Positions 1 to 10,268 of a stretch of 64,000 bases of DNA are shown here, one piece after another; position 1 is the first letter of the stretch; each line of letters starts with the position of its first letter. The position numbers and the translations under genes are program-made. Below the pieces are notes generated by a model. The model did not search any database. It was not told the origin of the DNA and was given only the letters and a program-made list of their open reading frames with translations. Source of the stretch: Streptomyces sp. NRRL WC-3605 (lineage in GTDB: Bacteria; Actinomycetota; Actinomycetes; Streptomycetales; Streptomycetaceae); the NCBI RefSeq assembly GCF_001509795.1, contig NZ_LLZN01000024.1:62001-126000 (forward strand), read 5' to 3'.

Positions 1-1252
1 CCGGCGTCGCGCAGCAGGTGCAGCCGCTCCTCCTGCCGGGAGGTCGGGGGCGCGGGGACGTCCGTCGCCTCCCGCATCCACGTCGCGCTGTCCAGCACGA
101 AGGCGATCGCGCCGCCGCTGCGCTGCCGCATCCGGGCGGCCACCGCCGCCTGCTCCTCGTCCAGGTCGCCGAAGAAGGCGACCAGCAGTCCCTCGTTGCC
201 GCCGCGGAGCACGTCGTACGCGCGCGACAGGCCGGTGCCGTCGGAGTGGTCGATCACCGCGAGGGTGTCCATCATCAGCCCGGCGGCGTCCGCCGACTCC
301 TGGCTGGCGCCCACGAACCCGTCCGCGCCCTCGCCGGGCACCGACGAGCCGGTGTCCGTCAGCAGCCGTACGTTGAAGCCTCGCTCCAGCATGTGCACCA
401 GGACGGAGGCCGCCCCGGAGACGGCCCACTCGAACGCCGAGTCGGGGCCGGCGCCCTGGTAGGCATCGCCCCGGGTGTCGAGCAGCACGGTGCAGCGGGA
501 GCGCTGCGGCTGCTCCTCGCGGCGCACCATGAGTTCGCCGTAGCGGGCGGTGGAGCGCCAGTGCACCCGGCGCAGGTCGTCGCCGTAGCGGTAGCCGCGC
601 GGGATCACGTCGTCCTCGCCGGCCAGCGCCAGGGAGCGCTGCCGCCCGTCGCCGTAGCCCCTCGCCTCGCCGCCGAAGCGGACCGGCGGCAGCGGCTCCA
701 CGCGCGGGACGACGGTGAGGTCGTCGTACGCCGAGAAGGAGCGGGTCAGCTCGCACATGCCGAACGGGTCGCTCAGGCGCAGCTGCAGCGGGCCCAGCGG
801 ATAGCGGCCACGCAGGTCCGAGCGCACCCGGTAGGACACCTCGCGCCGCCCTCCGGCCTCCACCCGGTCCAGCACGAAGCGGGGCCGGGGCCCGAGGACG
901 TACGGAACCCGGTCCTGGAGCATCAGCAGTCCGGTGGGCAGCCGGGAGACGTTCTCGATGCCCAGGTGCACACGGGCCTCGCTGCCCGCCGGCACGCGCG
1001 CGGGGGACAGGCGCCGGCTGCCCGCGACCCGGTAGCGGGTGCGGTACAGCACGGTCGCGCAGACCAGCGGCAGCGCGGCGAGCAGCAGCCCGACGCGCAG
1101 CAGATCGCTCTGCCCGAGCACGTAGGCGCAGACGGCGGCCGCGACGCCCGCGGCGAGGAACGACCGCCCGCGCGTCGTCAGACCGGCCAGTGCCGTGCGG
1201 ACCCCGCTGTGGTCACCGCGGTCCGCGTCGGCCGGGCCGGCCTCGCCGGAGG

Positions 1253-1256
<4 letters not shown>
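1..1256 (-). CDS. DUF58 domain protein (partial, C-terminus beyond left edge)
   Basis: Reading down from ATG at 1256 gives an open frame to the window edge (about 418 residues). Residues about 25-70 hold two hydrophobic segments (one begins FLAAGVAAAVCAYVLG), so the N-terminus is probably membrane anchored. The core then has the DUF58 signature YRYGDDLRRVHWRSTAR followed by a vWA-like half (LLDTRGDAY, VLVHMLERGFNVRLLTD). DUF58 proteins are usually encoded beside a MoxR AAA+ ATPase and a transglutaminase-like membrane protein. The exact role is unsettled, but it is thought to involve chaperone-like maturation or envelope functions. The start ATG overlaps the stop of the upstream moxR-like gene (ATGA), so translation is coupled. 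The end is missing because the window begins inside the gene. Confidence 0.9.
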
Positions 1257-2296
<1,040 letters not shown>

Positions 2297-2436
2297 CCGG
2301 CCCTCCTCGGCCCGTTCTTCCCGGGCCGACACACGGCGGACCGGCCCTCCCCTGGAACACGGGCACCACGCGTGAAACGTTCCGCGTGCTGCCACACTCG
2401 CATTCTTGCTGCCGTTACCGATTCGTGTCACTCGAC

Positions 2437-2445
2437 TGTGGACAA
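2437..2445 (-). promoter_or_regulatory. Perfect DnaA box upstream of moxR
   Basis: The minus strand reads TTGTCCACA, the preferred DnaA-binding nonamer of Streptomyces. It lies in the 279-nt gap between the moxR-like gene (start 2296) and the carbonic anhydrase gene (stop 2576). The rest of this gap shows no open frame I can support and no clear -10/-35 pair. A single box is not an origin; it could be a titration or regulatory site. Confidence 0.5.
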
Positions 2446-2575
2446 CTGCCTGCGTTATGTCGGTTCTAGGGGTTTTTGTACGCGCCGGAGCGCGGAATCG
2501 ACAGTGGAACGACAGGTGAAACCGAAGGTCACCAGCGGTGCCTCCGGTGTCACCCCGAGGTGGCGCGGGGCCGGG

Positions 2576-3124
2576 TCAGCCCGCGTCGACCTCGCGAAGC
2601 CGACCCGTCTTCACGTCGAAGACGAAGCCGCGCACATCGTCCTTGTGCAGCAGGAACGGCGAGGTGCGCACCCGCTGCATGGACTGGCGGACGTCCTGGT
2701 CGACGTCGCGGAAGGACTCCACCGCCCACGCCGGGCGCTGGCCGACCTCCATCTCCAGGTCGTGCCGGAACTCCTCGGTGAGGGACTCAAGGCCGCAGTT
2801 GGTGTGGTGGATCAGGACGATGCTGCGGGTGCCGAGCGCCCGCTGGCTGATGGTGAGGGAGCGGATCACGTCGTCGGTGACCACGCCGCCCGCGTTGCGG
2901 ATGGTGTGACAGTCGCCGAGCTCCAGGCCCAGCGCGGCGTGCAGGTCGAGCCGGGCGTCCATACAGGCCACGACCGCCACGTGCAGGACCGGTCGCGCGT
3001 CCATGCCCGGGTCGGTGAACTCGGCCGCGTACTGCGCGTTGGCGTCGACGAGCCGGTCGGTGACCGTCCCACTGCGGTCTATCGCGTTGTCGGAGCCGGC
3101 GGGTACCGATGCAGAAGTCGTCAT
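2576..3124 (-). CDS. Beta-class carbonic anhydrase
   Basis: This 182-residue protein interconverts CO2 and bicarbonate with a bound zinc ion. The beta-class zinc ligands are visible: Cys54 with the Asp56/Arg58 dyad in ACMDARLD, then His107 and Cys110 in HHTNCG. The GVVTDDVIRSL and RGFVFDV segments resemble the mycobacterial Rv1284 type (about 163 residues), from memory of that family. The start ATG 3124 is chosen because a -10-like TAACGT (3132-3137, minus) ends 7 nt upstream and there is no ribosome binding site, which suggests a leaderless mRNA; ATG 3130 is the alternative. The gene stands alone, divergent from rsmH. Confidence 0.93.
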   Translation of the reverse strand: MTTSASVPAGSDNAIDRSGTVTDRLVDANAQYAAEFTDPGMDARPVLHVAVVACMDARLDLHAALGLELGDCHTIRNAGGVVTDDVIRSLTISQRALGTRSIVLIHHTNCGLESLTEEFRHDLEMEVGQRPAWAVESFRDVDQDVRQSMQRVRTSPFLLHKDDVRGFVFDVKTGRLREVDAG

Positions 3125-3544
3125 ACCCATGACGTTACTGGTCACCACGGCGCCGGTCCTGTCGTGAGAGGGGACAAAGAACGTCATCGAGGCTTGTTGT
3201 GAGCTAACCCACAGGGGTCGTGTGAGTGCCCCCATACGGGCGGTTTCGCCGCCCGTGCGGCGCCATCGTGACCTCGGTCGGCGACGCGCAGGCCGGTTGA
3301 TTGACCGCGCCACACCGTGGACTAAAGTGACGCGAAGCGGGAGGCGAGACTCCCCCTGCTGGACAGCAAACCCCGGAGGCTCCGGCGACTTTCCGGAGAC
3401 CTCCCCGCGTGCGCGGCGCGTACGTACGGCTCGGCCTCCTCCCGCTCCCGGTCGGCTGACGCTCCAGGCGCCGGCAGACCTCCCCTTCACGAGCGGCGGG
3501 AGACCCGGCGGTGCGTGCGCCGCCGGATCTGAGAGGGCCCAAGA
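3125..3544 (+). other. Intergenic region with the leader of the division cluster
   Basis: This 420-nt gap lies between the divergent carbonic anhydrase gene and rsmH. It holds the candidate rsmH promoter (3301-3328) and then a leader of about 210 nt with short inverted repeats, for example around 3375-3400. There is no mraZ gene, which heads many dcw clusters. The minus-strand frame that crosses it is a shadow. Confidence 0.6.
3301..3328 (+). promoter_or_regulatory. Candidate housekeeping promoter for rsmH and the dcw cluster
   Basis: TTGACC (3301-3306) and TAAAGT (3323-3328) are separated by 16 nt, close to the principal sigma factor (HrdB) pattern. Transcription would begin near 3335 and leave a leader of about 210 nt before the rsmH start. 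The assignment rests on sequence match only. Confidence 0.5.
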
Positions 3545-4540
3545 GTGACAGGGCGCGAAGCGCTTCCGAACACGGACGGCGGGCGACGGGAGGACCGGCA
3601 CGTACCGGTCATGCTCCAGCGGTGCCTCGACCTGCTGGCCCCCGCCCTCCAGGAGCCGGGAGCCGTCGTCGTCGACTGCACCCTCGGTCTCGGCGGACAC
3701 AGCGAGGCCCTGCTCCGGCGCTTCCCCGAGGCCCGGCTCGTCGCGCTCGACCGGGACACCGAGGCGCTGCGCCTGTCCGGCGAACGGCTCGCGCCCTACG
3801 GCGAGCGCGCCCGCCTCGTGCACGCGGTCTACGACGAGCTCCCGGACGTCCTCGCCCGCCTCGGCATCCCGCGCGTCCAGGGCGTCCTGTTCGACCTCGG
3901 CGTCTCCTCCATGCAGCTCGACGAGGCCGACCGCGGCTTCGCCTACGCGCAGGACGCCCCGCTCGACATGCGCATGGACCAGACCACCGGCATCAGCGCC
4001 GCCGAGGTCCTGAACACCTACCCGCCCGGCGAGCTCGTCCGCATCCTGCGTGCCTACGGCGAGGAGAAGCAGGCCAAGCGGATCGTGGCCGCCGTGGTGC
4101 GCGAACGCGACAAGGAGCCGTTCACCAACAGCGCCCGGCTCGTGGAGCTCATCCGCAACGCGCTGCCGCAGGCCGCCAAGCGCACCGGCGGCAACCCGGC
4201 CAAGCGCACCTTCCAGGCGCTGCGCATCGAGGTCAACGGCGAGCTGTCGGTCCTGGAGCGGGCGATCCCGGCCGCCGTGGACGCCCTCGCCGTGGGCGGG
4301 CGGATCGCCGTGCTGTCGTACCACTCGCTGGAGGACCGGCTCGTCAAGCAGGTCCTCGCGGCCGGCGCCGCCAGCACCGCCCCGCCCGGGCTGCCCGTCG
4401 TGCCCGAGCGCTACCAGCCCCGGCTCAAGCTGCTGACACGCGGTGCCGAACTTCCCACGGAGGAAGAGGTCGCCGAGAACCGCCGTGCCGCACCGGCGCG
4501 GCTGCGCGGCGCCGAGCGCATCAGGGAGTCCATCGAATGA
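3545..4540 (+). CDS. rsmH: 16S rRNA (cytosine1402-N4)-methyltransferase
   Basis: RsmH (MraW) uses S-adenosylmethionine to methylate N4 of C1402 in 16S rRNA. The 331-residue length is normal. The family's opening [13 protein letters not shown] and the SAM-binding [16 protein letters not shown] are present, followed by [26 protein letters not shown] and near the end the [10 protein letters not shown] motif. It is the first gene of the dcw cluster and its start is GTG 3545. Its TGA stop overlaps the ATG of a 27-codon reading frame that runs exactly to the ftsL start. Confidence 0.96.
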   Translation: MTGREALPNTDGGRREDRHVPVMLQRCLDLLAPALQEPGAVVVDCTLGLGGHSEALLRRFPEARLVALDRDTEALRLSGERLAPYGERARLVHAVYDELPDVLARLGIPRVQGVLFDLGVSSMQLDEADRGFAYAQDAPLDMRMDQTTGISAAEVLNTYPPGELVRILRAYGEEKQAKRIVAAVVRERDKEPFTNSARLVELIRNALPQAAKRTGGNPAKRTFQALRIEVNGELSVLERAIPAAVDALAVGGRIAVLSYHSLEDRLVKQVLAAGAASTAPPGLPVVPERYQPRLKLLTRGAELPTEEEVAENRRAAPARLRGAERIRESIE

Positions 4541-4620
4541 CGGACGGCAGGCAGGGGCGGACGCCCGGTCCCGGACGGCACGCCACCGGGCCGGAGCACC
4601 GGATCGGGGAGGGCGCGTGA
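4537..4620 (+). CDS. Possible 27-codon bridging ORF between rsmH and ftsL
   Basis: The ATG at 4537 overlaps the rsmH stop as ATGA, and the TGA at 4618-4620 overlaps the ftsL GTG as GTGA. The product would be a basic, Gly/Arg-rich peptide beginning [11 protein letters not shown]. It would let terminating ribosomes pass from rsmH to ftsL without a gap. I recognise no domain. It may be only a coupling device, or a chance frame in GC-rich DNA. Confidence 0.35.
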   Translation: MTDGRQGRTPGPGRHATGPEHRIGEGA

Positions 4621-5165
4621 GCAGGAAACCCGAACTGAGGGGCCGGGCGGCCCGGCTCGCCCGGCTCCTGCCCGCCGGGGCCGGGCGAGCCGCCCGCGCC
4701 CCCTTCGTCCTGCTCGTCGTCCTCCTCCTCGGAGGCGGACTCATCGGGCTGCTCGTGCTGAACTCCGCCCTCAGCGAGGGCGCGTTCCGGCTGGACGACC
4801 TCGAACGGGAGACGAAGTCCCTCACCGACGAGGAGCAGTCCCTGCAACGCGACATCGACGCGTACTCCGCGCCCGACGCCCTCCAGCGCCGGGCCCGTGA
4901 ACTCGGCATGGTGCCCGGCGGCGACCCCGCGTTCCTCGACCCCGACGGCACCGTCAAGGGCGTCCCCAGCGCCGCCGCCGTCGATCCCGCCGCCGCGCGC
5001 GACCCGCTCGTACTCGCCCCCGAGGCCCTCGCCGGCGACCCGACGGCACCCGGCGCGGCACCCGCCGAACCCGACCCGGCGGACAGCTCGCCGCAGGGCA
5101 CGCCCACCCCGGCCCCGAACCCCACCGACGCACAGCCCTCCCCGTACCCGACCCCCGGCAGGTGA
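4617..5165 (+). CDS. ftsL: Divisome protein FtsL
   Basis: This is a 182-residue bitopic membrane protein. It has a basic cytoplasmic N-terminus, one transmembrane segment at about residues 29-50 (begins FVLLVVLLLGGG), then a short coiled coil (DDLERETKSLTDEEQSL) and a DALQRRARELGMV segment typical of FtsL/DivIC-like proteins. An Ala/Pro-rich tail follows. FtsL works with FtsQ and DivIC and activates FtsW/FtsI during septation. GTG 4617 is chosen for GGGGAGGG 5-10 nt upstream; the in-frame extension back to 4443 lies inside rsmH and is not credible. The stop overlaps the ftsI start (GTGA). Confidence 0.85.
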   Translation: MSRKPELRGRAARLARLLPAGAGRAARAPFVLLVVLLLGGGLIGLLVLNSALSEGAFRLDDLERETKSLTDEEQSLQRDIDAYSAPDALQRRARELGMVPGGDPAFLDPDGTVKGVPSAAAVDPAAARDPLVLAPEALAGDPTAPGAAPAEPDPADSSPQGTPTPAPNPTDAQPSPYPTPGR

Positions 5166-7132
5166 CGGAAGTGTCCGACAGGGAACCGCCGCGCCGCCGT
5201 GTGCCCGGACCCGCCAAGCCCGCCCGCTCCGGCGGCGCGCAGCGGCGCCCGGGACCCGGCTCGCGCCCGGCCCGCCGCCCGGCCCGGCCCCGCCCCGGCG
5301 CCCAGGGCACCATCCGGCTCGGCAGCGCCAGGCCCCGGCTGCGCATGGTCGGCCTGGCCCTCACCCTCGTGCTGAGCGCCTTCGTGGTGCGCCTGCTCCA
5401 GGTGCAGGGCGTCGACGCGAGCACGTACGCCGCCAAGGCCCAGAAGAACCGCTACGTCGGCTACACCCTGGCCGCCGAGCGCGGCGGCATCACCGACCGC
5501 AACGGCGTGGCCCTCGCGACCAGCGTCGACGCGTACGACATCACGGCCGACCCCACCCTGTTCACCCGCGAGGAGCTCGGCGTCGACGACGGCCCCGAGC
5601 AGGCGGCCGCCCTGCTCGCGCCGATCCTCGGCCAGGAGCAGGACGCCCTCGTCAAGAAGCTCCGCCCGGCGAACAGGAACCTGCGCTACACCCTGCTGGC
5701 CAGCCGCCAGACGCCGCAGGTCTGGAAGCAGATCAAGGACCTGAAGGCCGCGCTGGCCACCAAGTCCGAGGCCGACAAGGCCACGGTGAACGTCCTCGGC
5801 GGCGTCCTGTCGGTCGCCAGCAGCAAGCGCGTGTACCCCAACGGCGACCTCGCCGCCGGGATACTGGGCTGGGTCAACGCCGACGGCAAGGGCGGCGGCG
5901 GTGTCGAGCAGCAGCTGAACGAGGAGCTGTCCGGCAAGGACGGCGAGATCCGCTACGCGCAGTCCGGCGGGCGCCAGGTCCCCACCGTCAGCGCCACCGA
6001 GACCCCGGCCGTGCCCGGCAGCGACGTCGAGCTCACCATCGACCGCGACATCCAGTGGGCCGCGCAGAACGCGATCACCGAACAGGTCGCGAAGTCCAAG
6101 GCCGACCGCGGGTACGTGATCGTCCAGGACACCCGCACCGGCGAGGTCCTCGCCATGGCCAACGCGCCCGGCTTCGACCCCAACGACCTGGCCGAGGCCA
6201 GTGGCGCCAACATGGGCAACGCGGCCCTGCAGGACGCCTACGAGCCCGGCTCCACCGCCAAGATCATGTCGATGGCCGCCGTGCTGGAGGAGGGCGTGGC
6301 CACCCCCGGCACACACGTCGTCGTACCGAACCGGCTGCACCGCGGCGACCGGCTCTTCAAGGACGACATCGACCACGAGACCTGGCACCTCACGCTCAAC
6401 GGCGTGCTCGCCAAGTCCAGCAACATCGGCACGATCCTCGCCACCGGCCAGCTCGGCAAGACCCAGCCGAAGGCCAACAAGGTCCTCTACGACTACCTGC
6501 GCAAGTTCGGCCTCGGCAGCTACACCGGGCTCGGCTTCCCCGGCGAGACACCGGGCATCCTGGCCGCGCCCGGCAAGTGGTCGACGTCGCAGCAGTACAC
6601 GATTCCTTTCGGCCAGGGCCTGTCCCTCAACGCCATGCAGGCGGCGTCCATCTACTCGACGATCGCCAACGGCGGAGTCCGCGTCGAACCCACGCTCGTC
6701 CGCGGCACCAAGGGCCCCGACGGGCAGTTCACCGAGGTGCCCGAGCCCAGGAAGACCCGGGTGATCAGCGCCAAGACGGCGAAGACGCTCGCCCGGATGC
6801 TGGAGTCCGTCGTGGACGACCGCGAGGGCACCGGCACCAAGGCGCGCATCCCCGGCTACCGCGTCGCGGGCAAGACGGGTACGGCGAACCGAGTGGATCC
6901 GGCCACCGGCAAGTACCGCGGCTACACCTCGTCGTTCGCCGGTTTCGCACCCGCGGACAAGCCCCGGATCACCGTGTACTGCGCCATCCAGAACGCCACG
7001 CAGGGCAACTACTTCGGCGGCCAGATCTGCGGCCCCATCTACAAGCAGGTCATGGAGTTCGCGCTGAAGACCCTCCAGGTCCCGCCGACCGGGGCCAAGC
7101 CCGCCAGCCTTCCGGTCTCCTACAAACCCTGA
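5162..7132 (+). CDS. ftsI: Septal peptidoglycan transpeptidase FtsI (PBP3)
   Basis: This 656-residue class B penicillin-binding protein crosslinks septal peptidoglycan and partners FtsW. It has a long basic Arg/Pro-rich cytoplasmic tail (about 1-58), one transmembrane helix (about 60-80, MVGLALTLVLSAFVV), a dimerisation domain, and a transpeptidase domain. The active-site motifs are S364-T-A-K, S419-S-N and K571-T-G-T. The GTG at 5162 overlaps the ftsL stop; GTG 5171, with AGGTGA upstream, is an alternative start nine bases later. Confidence 0.96.
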   Translation: MTEVSDREPPRRRVPGPAKPARSGGAQRRPGPGSRPARRPARPRPGAQGTIRLGSARPRLRMVGLALTLVLSAFVVRLLQVQGVDASTYAAKAQKNRYVGYTLAAERGGITDRNGVALATSVDAYDITADPTLFTREELGVDDGPEQAAALLAPILGQEQDALVKKLRPANRNLRYTLLASRQTPQVWKQIKDLKAALATKSEADKATVNVLGGVLSVASSKRVYPNGDLAAGILGWVNADGKGGGGVEQQLNEELSGKDGEIRYAQSGGRQVPTVSATETPAVPGSDVELTIDRDIQWAAQNAITEQVAKSKADRGYVIVQDTRTGEVLAMANAPGFDPNDLAEASGANMGNAALQDAYEPGSTAKIMSMAAVLEEGVATPGTHVVVPNRLHRGDRLFKDDIDHETWHLTLNGVLAKSSNIGTILATGQLGKTQPKANKVLYDYLRKFGLGSYTGLGFPGETPGILAAPGKWSTSQQYTIPFGQGLSLNAMQAASIYSTIANGGVRVEPTLVRGTKGPDGQFTEVPEPRKTRVISAKTAKTLARMLESVVDDREGTGTKARIPGYRVAGKTGTANRVDPATGKYRGYTSSFAGFAPADKPRITVYCAIQNATQGNYFGGQICGPIYKQVMEFALKTLQVPPTGAKPASLPVSYKP

Positions 7133-7168
7133 CCATCTGATCAGCACCGAGCAGCCAGGAACCGCCCC

Positions 7169-8833
7169 GTGACAACGATCACCCCCGACCCCGGGAACCA
7201 CGGCACCCCCCGCCCCTCACTTCGCCCGCAGGGGGGTACGCCCGGTACGCTCACCGCCGTGCCACACGCTGATCAGTCCCAAACCACCCAGAAGGGGCAC
7301 CCCGTGACGTATCCGGGACCGCCCAGGCCGGTACAGGTCTCCGCCACACCCCTGGCGGAACTCGCCGATCAGCTGAGTGCCGCCGCGCCGGCACAGCCGG
7401 ACGGCTCCGTCGAGGTCACGGGCATCACCCATGACTCGCGTGCCGTCCGCCCCGGCGACCTGTACGCCGCCCTCCCGGGCGCCCGCCTGCACGGCGCCGA
7501 CTTCGTGACCCAGGCCGCCGGCCTCGGCGCGGTCGCCGTGCTGACCGACCCGACCGGCGCCGAACGCGCCGCCGCGACCGGCCTGCCGGTCCTGGTCGTC
7601 GACGACCCGCGCGGCCGGATGGGCGAACTCGCCGCCACCATCTACGGCCGGCCGGGCCGCGACCTGCTCCAGATCGGCATCACCGGCACCTCGGGCAAGA
7701 CCACCACCGCCTATCTCGTCGAGGGCGGCCTCAGGACGGCCCGTTCGACCGGCCTGATCGGCACGGTCGAGATGCGCATCGGCGACGAGCGGATCAAGTC
7801 CGAGCGCACCACCCCGGAAGCCACCGACCTCCAGGCCCTGTTCGCCGTCATGCGCGAACGCGGCGTCGAGGCGGTCGCCATGGAGGTCTCCAGCCACGCC
7901 CTGGTGCTCGGGCGGGTCGACGGCTGCGTCTTCGACATCGCCGTCTTCACCAACCTCAGCCCGGAGCACATGGAGTTCCACTCCGGGATGGAGGACTACT
8001 TCCAGGCCAAGGCGCAGCTGTTCACCCCGGCGCGCAGCCGGCTCGGCGTGGTCAACCTCGACGACGAGTACGGCCGCAGGCTCGTGAAGGAGGCCGGCGT
8101 ACCGGTCGTCACCTTCTCCGCCGAGGGGCACCCCGACGCCGACTGGCGCGCCGAGGACGTCCGGATCGGCCCCATGGACGCGCGGTTCACGGTGATCGGC
8201 CCGAAGGACGAGCGGATCGCGGCCACCTCGCCGCTGGCCGGCCCGTTCAACGTGGCCAACACGCTCGCCGCGATCGTCGCCCTGGCCGCGGCCGGCCTCG
8301 ACCCGCAGACCGCCGCCGACGGCATCGCCGCCGTACCGGGCGTGCCGGGCAGGCTGGAGCGGGTGGACGCCGGGCAGCCGTACCTCGCGGTCGTGGACTA
8401 CGCCCACAAGACCGACGCCGTCGAGTCCGTCCTCAGGGCCCTGCGCAAGGTCACCGAGGGCAAGGTGCACGTCGTGCTCGGCTGCGGCGGCGACCGGGAC
8501 AAGACGAAACGGGAGCCGATGGGCGCGGCCGCGGCGCGGCTCGCCGACACCGCCGTCCTGACCTCCGACAACCCCCGCTCCGAGGACCCCCTCGCGATCC
8601 TCGCGGCCATGCTCCGGGGCGCCGCCTCCGTGCCGGCGCACGAGCGCGGCGAGGTGCAGGTCTTCGAGGACCGGGCCGCCGCGATCGCCGCGGCCGTCGC
8701 CCGCGCGCAGCCCGGGGACACCGTGCTGATCGCGGGCAAGGGCCACGAGCAGGGCCAGGACATCGCCGGGGTGGTCCGTCCCTTCGACGACCGCCAGGTG
8801 CTGCGCGAAGCCATCAAGAAGACCCAGGGATGA
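7169..8833 (+). CDS. murE: UDP-MurNAc-tripeptide synthetase MurE
   Basis: MurE adds diaminopimelate to UDP-MurNAc-L-Ala-D-Glu using ATP. The Mur ligase P-loop GTSGKTTT lies near residues 173-180, and the DNPRSEDP motif that marks diaminopimelate-adding enzymes is near the C-terminus. Streptomyces walls contain LL-diaminopimelate, so that isomer is the expected substrate. Two starts are plausible. GTG 7169 (AGGA 8 nt upstream, 554 residues) adds a Pro/Thr-rich lead. GTG 7304 (AGGGG 6 nt upstream, 509 residues) gives the usual family length. The first 20 codons of the extension keep high GC at third positions, so I keep the longer form with doubt. Confidence 0.93.
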   Translation: MTTITPDPGNHGTPRPSLRPQGGTPGTLTAVPHADQSQTTQKGHPVTYPGPPRPVQVSATPLAELADQLSAAAPAQPDGSVEVTGITHDSRAVRPGDLYAALPGARLHGADFVTQAAGLGAVAVLTDPTGAERAAATGLPVLVVDDPRGRMGELAATIYGRPGRDLLQIGITGTSGKTTTAYLVEGGLRTARSTGLIGTVEMRIGDERIKSERTTPEATDLQALFAVMRERGVEAVAMEVSSHALVLGRVDGCVFDIAVFTNLSPEHMEFHSGMEDYFQAKAQLFTPARSRLGVVNLDDEYGRRLVKEAGVPVVTFSAEGHPDADWRAEDVRIGPMDARFTVIGPKDERIAATSPLAGPFNVANTLAAIVALAAAGLDPQTAADGIAAVPGVPGRLERVDAGQPYLAVVDYAHKTDAVESVLRALRKVTEGKVHVVLGCGGDRDKTKREPMGAAAARLADTAVLTSDNPRSEDPLAILAAMLRGAASVPAHERGEVQVFEDRAAAIAAAVARAQPGDTVLIAGKGHEQGQDIAGVVRPFDDRQVLREAIKKTQG

Positions 8834-8837
8834 ACTT

Positions 8838-10268
8838 GTGATCGCCCTCTCTCTCGCCGAGATCGCAGAAGTCGTCGGCGGGCAGACGTACGACATACCG
8901 GATCCGTCGGTCCAGGTCACCGGATCCGTCGTCCGGGACTCCCGTGAGGTGGAGCCCGGCAGTCTCTTCGTCGCATTCGTCGGCGAGCGCGCCGACGGCC
9001 ACGACTTCGCCGAGGCGGTCGTGGCGGCCGGCGCCGCCGCCGTCCTCGGCTCACGCCCGGTGGGCGTGCCCGCGATCGTCGTACCGGACGTGCAGAAGGC
9101 CCTCGGAGCCCTCGCCCGTCACGTCGTCCGCCGGCTCGGCGCGACCCTCGTGGCGCTGACCGGCTCCGCCGGCAAGACCAGCACCAAGGACCTCATCGCC
9201 CAGGTGCTCCGCCACAAGGCGCCGACCGTGTTCACGCCGGGCTCGCTCAACAACGAGATCGGGCTGCCCCTCACCGCCCTCAGCGCCACCGAGGAGACGC
9301 GCTTCCTGGTCCTGGAGATGGGCGCGCGGGGCATCGGCCACATCCGCTACCTGACCGAGCTGACGCCGCCCAGGATCGGCCTGGTGCTCAACGTCGGCAG
9401 CGCGCACATCGGCGAGTTCGGCGGGCGTGAGCAGATCGCCCAGGCGAAGGGCGAACTCGTCGAGAGCCTCCCCCCGGCCGAGGAGGGCGGCATCGCGGTC
9501 CTCAACGCCGACGACCCCCTCGTGCGGGCCATGGCCTCCCGTACGAAGGCGAAGGTGGTCCTTTTCGGAGAGTCGGGCGAAGCGGACGTTCGCGCCGAGA
9601 ACGTGCGACTCACGGACAGCGGACAGCCTTCGTTCGCCCTTCACACACCCTCCGGGTGCAGCGATGTGACCATGCGCCTGTACGGTGAGCACCACGTGTC
9701 GAACGCGCTCGCCGCGGCCGCCGTCGCCCATGAGCTGGGCATGTCCGCGGAAGAGATCGCCACCGCACTCTCCGAGGCGGGCTCCCTCTCCCGCTGGCGG
9801 ATGGAGGTCACCGAGCGCCCGGACGGCGTGACGGTCGTCAACGACGCCTACAACGCGAACCCCGAGTCCATGCGAGCCGCTCTGCGCGCCCTCGCGGCGA
9901 TGGGCGAAGCCTCACGGGCAAAGGGGGGTCGTACGTGGGCGGTGCTCGGCAAGATGGCCGAGCTCGGGGACGAGGCGCTCGCCGAGCACGACGCGGTCGG
10001 ACGGCTCGCCGTCCGGCTCAATGTCGGCAAGCTCGTCGCGGTCGGGGGCAGGGAAGCGTCCTGGCTGCAACTGGGCGCATATAACGAGGGTTCGTGGGGT
10101 GAGGAGTCGGTGCACGTGTCCGACGCACAGGCGGCGGTCGACCTGTTGCGCAGCGAGTTGCGCCCAGGGGACGTCGTGCTCGTGAAGGCGTCCCGTTCGG
10201 TCGGTCTGGAGAGCGTCGCCGAGGCGCTGCTCGCGGGCGGTACCGAGGGTGAGGTCGCCGCCCGATGA
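8838..10268 (+). CDS. murF: UDP-MurNAc-pentapeptide synthetase MurF
   Basis: This 476-residue ligase adds D-Ala-D-Ala to the UDP-MurNAc-tripeptide. Its P-loop GSAGKTSTKD starts near residue 109, and NDAYNANPESMRAAL is the family's substrate-side motif. It begins 4 nt after the murE stop and its own stop overlaps the mraY ATG, so murE, murF and mraY are tightly coupled. Confidence 0.96.
   Translation: MIALSLAEIAEVVGGQTYDIPDPSVQVTGSVVRDSREVEPGSLFVAFVGERADGHDFAEAVVAAGAAAVLGSRPVGVPAIVVPDVQKALGALARHVVRRLGATLVALTGSAGKTSTKDLIAQVLRHKAPTVFTPGSLNNEIGLPLTALSATEETRFLVLEMGARGIGHIRYLTELTPPRIGLVLNVGSAHIGEFGGREQIAQAKGELVESLPPAEEGGIAVLNADDPLVRAMASRTKAKVVLFGESGEADVRAENVRLTDSGQPSFALHTPSGCSDVTMRLYGEHHVSNALAAAAVAHELGMSAEEIATALSEAGSLSRWRMEVTERPDGVTVVNDAYNANPESMRAALRALAAMGEASRAKGGRTWAVLGKMAELGDEALAEHDAVGRLAVRLNVGKLVAVGGREASWLQLGAYNEGSWGEESVHVSDAQAAVDLLRSELRPGDVVLVKASRSVGLESVAEALLAGGTEGEVAAR

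Noticed and set aside
2576..7201. Minus-strand open frame of 1541 codons across rsmH, ftsL and ftsI
   Set aside because: Only its last 182 codons are real (carbonic anhydrase). The rest is the GC-rich antisense shadow of well-supported plus-strand genes and has no recognisable domains.
7260..7262. GTG 7 nt after a TACGCT box as a leaderless murE start
   Set aside because: This GTG is out of frame with murE.
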